From Raphanus sativus (Eukaryota > Streptophyta > Magnoliopsida > Brassicales > Brassicaceae): a stretch of 64,000 bases of DNA. The notes under the pieces were generated by a model. That model was given only the letters and a program-made list of their open reading frames with translations, made no database searches and had not been told where the DNA came from. The translations under genes were made by a program, and so were the position numbers. Location of the stretch: NCBI RefSeq assembly GCF_000801105.2, contig NC_079514.1:5146001-5210000 (forward strand), in the 5' to 3' direction. Below are positions 58,920 through 64,000 of the stretch, piece after piece (position 1 is the first letter of the stretch; the number at the start of each line of letters is the position of its first letter).

Positions 58920-60650
58920 TTGAATCTTCCGTCAAAATGGGGATGACCTTCCGAACAGGCCATGTGATTGAATCTTCCACGGCATCCTGTATTGTTTCCT
59001 GTTACATATCAACTTTATGGTAAGCTTCATATGCCCCAGGGCATAAAAGAACATCCAACAAAGCACAGCATTGCATCAGTAGCGTCATGTGGAACGCTGG
59101 GTGAGAAAATGAGATAGAAAAGGAAAAGAAAACTAGAAACGTAGACTATAGTTTTATCAAAAAAAAAAACAACCTTAAGGGTGAAGTCCAATTTTTTCTG
59201 CAACACAAAATTTTGGATGTCTTAAGCTAAACAACATACAACAGAGACTTTTATGCACACACAATTGCATGCTCAGTTATGCACGTAAAAGAATGTAACA
59301 ACATTAAACAAAACTAAAGAAAAAACATTTATGAAAATAACAGCTTCAAATGTTTCAGAGGACACCAACCTTTTCTCTAAGAGAAACACTGACAGCTCCA
59401 AAGCAAGGAAACTCATCAACCAATGGCCTAAAATCAGCCTGAAAACACCAGTGAATCCAATATTTTTCACCTAGAAAACAGACAATACGATATCAGTTGT
59501 AGTCAGCTGCTTATCATGGAGCAAACTAGAAAAGCTACAAACAAAACATCAGTATGACTTCACATGCTCTGCAAGGCAGGCATGAGGTACATGTCCTGTA
59601 CCTGAACTGGAAGAGATACACCAACTAAGGTCTTGATGCCAAGTACTATATTTGGATTCCCATCCCAATTCATATCAAGCTCCATGGTCATCCCATTTTC
59701 ATCACCTTCTATAATGGAAACACCTACAGAAACACCAAGGAGCACAAGCAATCTCATAAACTGTAAAGCAACGGCAAAGTATTAGTTTAAGATTATGGCG
59801 CTTATTTTTGCAAACTTTGAAAACACTATCCACAGAAATGTAAAGCATACCGCGGCCATTGAATATTAGTTTTCCAGTTTAATATAAACCATTTCTCATT
59901 CTTTTTATTCACTTGAATATAAATTTTCCCTTGGACATGATACAGTTACTAACTTACTATCAAGTAAAAGTAGGTTACAAAGTGGAGAAGCGTTGAAAAC
60001 ATAAACAATCTCGACTAAGAATCCAGGCTCACGATGGACTCACACCAAACCGAAAAGTTCAAAAGCAAAGAGATTTCAACGCCAACTCAAATTGATTCAA
60101 TTTGCACAAGTTTTAGTTACCTCACAAACACAAAAAAAAAAACATTACATTTAAACAAAGCAAACCTGTAAACTGAGGCGCCACGGTACCGAGAGTAAGC
60201 TTAGAAAATGTCAAGGAGGCAACAACGGCAGGTCTATATTGTTCGAGATCCGGCTCTACGGATGCCCTTATAAGCACAGAGGCTGCCTAAAAACTCCAAT
60301 GAACAGGAAAGAAAACCTCTTTAGAAAAAAATATCTTCATAAAAATGTCACAATATCAAATCTCTCTCTCATTCAACATACCTCATCAACATAAGGCCAG
60401 ATCTTAGTCAAGTGATGGTTCAGCCAAGTCAACTGAAGTAAAACAAAAACGCTAAAAGTGAACACCATTCGCAAAAAAAAAAGGAAGAAGCTTTATACTC
60501 AATTAGGGGAGACTTTAACTTCTGACGCTCGGAGAAAACGAACCAGGAAGAATAAAACTCAGCGGGGAGAAGCTTCCTTGAATCTATTGGTCTTGACGAA
60601 GCCGATGATGATTGTGATTCCCACGGCGAGTCCGATCACAAGTTGAGGAA
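58920..60650 (-). pseudogene. Synaptotagmin 5 (SYT5) N-terminal fragment, captured
   Basis: Minus-strand exons of a plant synaptotagmin/E-Syt, closest to Arabidopsis SYT5 (At1g05500). In order: an N-terminal membrane anchor (LVIGLAVGITIIIGFVK, about 60560-60650); LTWLNHHLTKIWPYVDE (about 60373-60430); SVEPDLEQYRPAVVASLTFS then KLTLGTVAPQFTG (about 60170-60300); MELDMNWDGNPNIVLGIKTL (about 59600-59735); VKNIGFTGVFRLI (59373-59470); KKLDFTLK (about 59177); and QDAVEDSITWPVRKVIPI (58920-58990). This is the anchor plus SMP lipid-transfer domain; both C2 domains are missing. A 1-bp deletion after GVFRLIF shifts the frame. Introns are kept, so capture was at DNA level. Confidence 0.9.
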
Positions 60651-61082
60651 GCTTCAGATCTGACCAATTTAAAATCTCCAGACACAGATCGAAGTATGTC
60701 GCCAGAGCTCGTCTTCCTTCACTGGATCTCTTTGTTTTTCGTCGGAGCTATTCGTTCTTCTTCGTCGGAGATCTTTCTTTTTCTCTAGAGCTTCTCCGTG
60801 TTTGCCGTGTACAATCTTCTTCGGAGTCGTCGAATTTAGCCAGAGTCGTCGAATTTCACCGGAGTCGTCGAATATCGCCGGAGAGACCTTTGCCGTAGTC
60901 GTCGAATATAGTCATCAATCTGAGAAATTTTAAAATCGTGTAGGAGAAGATATGTTTGTGTTTGATCAGCTAAGGGTAGAATGGTACTTTATCTATTAAA
61001 ACTTTAATGGTAAAGTTGATTAGTGTAAATTTGAAAAGTGGTATCATGAAAGTGGTATTTGTGGTAATTTCTCTTTAAATTA

Positions 61083-61525
61083 TTGTTTTAAGTAAGAAAA
61101 TATTTAATTTTGCATATTTCAAAAATAAAAATATTAGTACATATACATCTAGATATATTTCAACCAATTGAACTAAAATATATTATTAATAAATTTTGTA
61201 TTGAAATTCTAAAATAATATTTATTTTAAAACAAAAAAATTATTCCACAACAACAATTAAACTGAAATAATTAATTTTATATTTATGTTAAATAATTAAA
61301 ATAGTCAAATGCTAACGAGTGGAAGAAAACCTTTTAGTTGGATTCTGAATTTTTTTTTCCGAAGAAAATTGAATTCTGAAAGTTCCTCAAATAAGAACCC
61401 ATACTTACGTTTTTTCTTAATTTCTTTTTTTTCTTAATCATTAGAGACTTATCAGAAGCCTTTCTCTTAGATGTCTGAACCATAACTCACAGAAAAAATG
61501 ATTAGTCACGATAAGAAATCTAAAC
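61083..61525. other. AT-rich spacer between MULE and LTR
   Basis: No feature seen. Confidence 0.5.
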
Positions 61526-61678
61526 TGTTGTGAAAGTGTATTTTATTATTGAATCAAAGTGTTCCTTATATAGGAAATACATGGCGACATGGGCCTAAAT
61601 ACAATGGGCCATAAACGGGCCAAGATTACAAGTAAATATCTAATGGGCTGGACATCCATAAACATAATATTCATAACA
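61526..61678 (-). mobile_element. Ty1/copia-type 3' LTR
   Basis: A 153-bp LTR on the minus strand, starting TGTTATGAATATTATG and ending TTCACAACA, with a TATA box (CTATATAAGGA) and a poly(A)-signal-like AATAAAA. The purine tract CCAAGGGGGAG lies immediately before it (61679-61689). A region typical of the 3' end of plant copia elements follows outward (CCCACTGGGTTTTCC, AATGAGGCAACA). Confidence 0.8.
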
Positions 61679-63321
61679 CTCCCCCTTGGATGCCAGAACC
61701 ATATAGAGCTTGTAGTGTGCTTAATGTTGCCTCATTAAAACCTTACTCGGAAAACCCAGTGGGACAAAACCGAAGTGAAGGAAAAAGAGTACAACACACA
61801 CTACTCCCCCTGTTCTGGACCTCTGTTCTTCAAGTCTGGCGCATGGACACTTTGATGGTTTAGCTTCATGAGCACCAAGTCTTGAACTGGTCCTTCTGTT
61901 GCCACGTCCCAAACGGATAGGTATACTTCATAGATGTGTAGTTGGTGTAGACATGGTGAAGAAGTCGGCTAACATTTCTCATGACTGAACTTGTAGTACT
62001 TTGTGCTTCTTCATCATTCTCCAAATGTGTATAACCTGTTTGAGACCTTGTATAAACCTGTAACATTTATTAAAACCAAACAATCCCTTTTCTTTTGGGT
62101 TTGGTTAGTATAAATCAATCTCAAACTTTTAGTTCCTTAGAAGGTAACTTAGGATATATTGATCATGTCCCATTGTCTCATGTTCGGACATGCCAAATTT
62201 ATCTAAGTAAAGTGCCAATAACACTTATGGCAGGGGACGTGTATGGCTTTAGTATCAATGTCTTATGGTCTGAACATATCCATAAAACTTATCCGACCTA
62301 GTATGGCTTGCCATATCAAGGCGCCAATCATATCAATACATTTCTTTTGGTCGGATGTGCATAAGTCTTAAAAGTACTTATGTAAAGTCTTTCCTGGACC
62401 AAGGACACATGCCTTGTCACATAGCCATACCACGATTTGAATATAGTGGTCACTGGAACCGGTTTAGGTTCGGAACAGGATCGAGGAGACCGAGCCGGAA
62501 CGGGCCGGAACAAGACTGAGATGATTACATGGTCCATCTTTCTTAGATAAATTTTGACATGATGCTAAATATATCCATGACTAACTCGGATCATGCTATT
62601 GTCCATTGTGTGTCCCCGTTCATAGCTTTTGACCAAAACTCTTCATGAACCTTCTTTATTATATGTCCATAACTTGTTCATGAATAGCTATCATGCTATA
62701 ATTTGATGTTCATCAAAACTAAACCACTTTTGGATCAATATGCCGTTCCCCTTACTATGGACGTTTCAGGTCGGACAAGACCGAACGGAACGGATCGGAA
62801 CGGGCCTGGACTAAACCAAGATGATTAAGGTCGAACTAGGTTGGACGTGATCCTCGTTGACTATGGGTCTTTGTCGTGAATCTGATGGATTCATGCCTCT
62901 TATTCTCTTTTGACATAATCACATTCTATTCTTGGTACTTTGGATCATAGATCTCAATACATATCATGGCTATCATCTCCACTATAGATCATTGTATTCT
63001 TATCATAGCCTGTCCAAGAATCAATCGATCTAATCATCCTTCCTTTAGTATGAACACAAGGAATTTCCTTCATAATATATGCATGGAGTGTTCAGGGACG
63101 TTTTAGAACTCCTTTCACTAAGTATTACTTAGTCTTATCCTTTACATGCATTATATGCCTTATATGCAGCTGCCTTTCCGTTTCAGTCCATGAATAGCTT
63201 AGGAACAAAGACTATTCCTATGAGAATTTCTTTTCTCATCTTTCTGATACTTTTATCATTTCTTCTCCAGTGATCAATCATGCTGTTACTAATTCCCTTT
63301 TCTTATATCCAGACCTTTATC
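61679..63321 (-). mobile_element. Internal part of the copia-type element, noncoding here
   Basis: Next to the LTR purine tract, about 61690-61930 is the conserved pre-LTR region of copia elements. The rest (to the N gap) is AT-balanced sequence with short repeated words (GGTCGGACAAGACC, GAACGGATCGGAACGGGCC) and no intact gag-pol frame. The 5' LTR is not in the window, or lies beyond the gap. Confidence 0.5.
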
Positions 63322-63421
63322 NNNNNNNNNNNNNNNNNNNNNNNNNNNNNNNNNNNNNNNNNNNNNNNNNNNNNNNNNNNNNNNNNNNNNNNNNNNNNNN
63401 NNNNNNNNNNNNNNNNNNNNN
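63322..63421. other. Assembly gap (100 N)
   Basis: 100 N inside or at the edge of the LTR retrotransposon. Confidence 0.99.
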
Positions 63422-63555
63422 CCAATCAATTATAGTATATTTGTAAACCAAGTTATTATTAGTCTTTGCAAATGTTCTAAAATTGTAATCCAAATTATTG
63501 AGAGTTGAGAAATAATCTATTGATATATACTGTATGTTCTTAAGAAAAGTTGCTA

Positions 63556-63730
63556 AAAAGGCTTAAATCTAAGTACAAGGGAGAAGAAAGCATGGTCACG
63601 GTTCGTGGACTTGCGTGGTTCTTACTAGCTACTAGTTTTGATTTTATGTTGGTTCTTCTAATTTCTGCATATATTTTTCATGGATCAGGAAGTTTAACTA
63701 CCATGGAAATGTTCTTGCAAGTTTTTCTCT
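63556..63730 (+). CDS. Unrecognised exon with membrane segments (partial)
   Basis: An open stretch reading KRLKSKYKGEESMVTVRGLA, then a strongly hydrophobic WFLLATSFDFMLVLLISAYI, and ending ...FLQVFLYG at a good donor (GGTAAGAC, about 63731). The composition looks coding and the exon would encode one or two membrane helices. The family is not recognised, and the upstream exon would lie toward or beyond the gap. Confidence 0.35.
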
Positions 63731-63734
63731 ACGG

Positions 63735-64000
63735 TAAGACCATAAATTCTTATCTCTAAATGTTAATGTTTCAATTTGAATGCTCTTTTGTCAAAAAGGA
63801 AAAACTACCAAATAAATCAAATCGGATCAAATGGTCTAAACTAAATTAAATCAAACCAATCTGAGAATTAGACATGGTAAACTAAAACCGGATTATTTCC
63901 CGGTCTATTGTTGTCACTGGAAGGATCTTGTTTATTTATACCTCTCTCGATATCTCTCAACAGCTTATATATGGACCGTTACGCAAAGTCATCTAAACTC
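63735..64000. other. AT-rich end of the window
   Basis: Short AAACCAAATAAATCAAAT-type low-complexity sequence; nothing else seen. Confidence 0.5.

Larger units (their letters stand above)
55042..61073. mobile_element. Pack-MULE carrying HMGB and SYT5 fragments
   Basis: A 6.03-kb element with 9-bp target duplication TTTAAATTA at 55033-55041 and 61074-61082, the signature of Mutator-like elements. Long diverged terminal inverted repeats: left GGGAAAATTTCAC and TACCACTTTTCAAGTTTAC; right, reversed, GAGAAATTACCAC and TACCACTTTTCAAATTTAC. Inside both ends lie inverted minisatellite blocks around CGACGACTCCGGCGAAAT. No transposase found. The interior holds an HMGB fragment, a large TTTATAAG-type repeat array and a SYT5 gene fragment of about 1.7 kb. 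Confidence 0.88.

Noticed and set aside
61721..61912. Minus-strand open frame beginning MGRGNRRTS
   Set aside because: It lies in the noncoding pre-LTR region of the copia element.

Overview
This is nuclear DNA from a plant of the mustard family, most likely a Brassica or Raphanus type. The genes have GT-AG introns, the intergenic DNA is very AT-rich, and almost every gene I recognise belongs to one block of Arabidopsis chromosome 4 (roughly At4g23590 to At4g23690): PPT1/COQ2, CPK3, RTNLB1, CORI3-like aminotransferases, two MLP-like genes and DIR6. All identifications are from memory of the families; no search was run.

Layout. 1-4.5 kb: the 3' part of PPT1, then CPK3 (with a 1-bp frameshift) on +, and a tRNA-Leu(CAA). 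4.9-6.05 kb: reticulon RTNLB1 on -. 6.47-9.96 kb: a TIR element carrying fragments of five unrelated genes (PUR4, ACX1, CAND1, an ABCG transporter and one I cannot name). 10.9-13.0 kb: an intact CORI3-like aminotransferase on -. 13.1-23.3 kb: AT-rich DNA with a degenerate triplicated segment, a short poly(A) insertion and Helitron-like DNA. 24.7-28.4 kb: a decayed second aminotransferase, split by another gene-carrying TIR element that holds a neutral invertase fragment. 30.5 kb: a 100-N gap. 30.6-35.9 kb: an inverted second copy of tRNA end, CPK3 and PPT1, here with intact reading frames. 36.5-37.0 kb: a truncated LINE. 37.8-42.7 kb: two MLP-like genes around a second gap. 46.6-47.2 kb: DIR6. 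48-61 kb: a transposon zone with a Helitron candidate carrying an RPL6 pseudogene, a SINE, an intact TRIM and a 6-kb Pack-MULE carrying SYT5 and HMGB fragments. 61.5-63.3 kb: a copia LTR and internal sequence, then a third gap. The end is AT-rich with one unrecognised exon.

The genes do not form one pathway. They cover ubiquinone side-chain attachment (PPT1), Ca2+ signalling (CPK3), ER shaping (RTNLB1), jasmonate-type cystine lyase metabolism (CORI3-like), Bet v 1-fold proteins (MLP) and lignan coupling (DIR6). The main signals in the window are (a) an inverted duplication ending at an assembly gap inside a tRNA gene, which gene order suggests may be a misoriented contig with an unmerged overlap, and (b) an unusual density of transposons carrying host gene fragments: two PIF/Harbinger-like elements that appear related, one Pack-MULE and one Helitron candidate.
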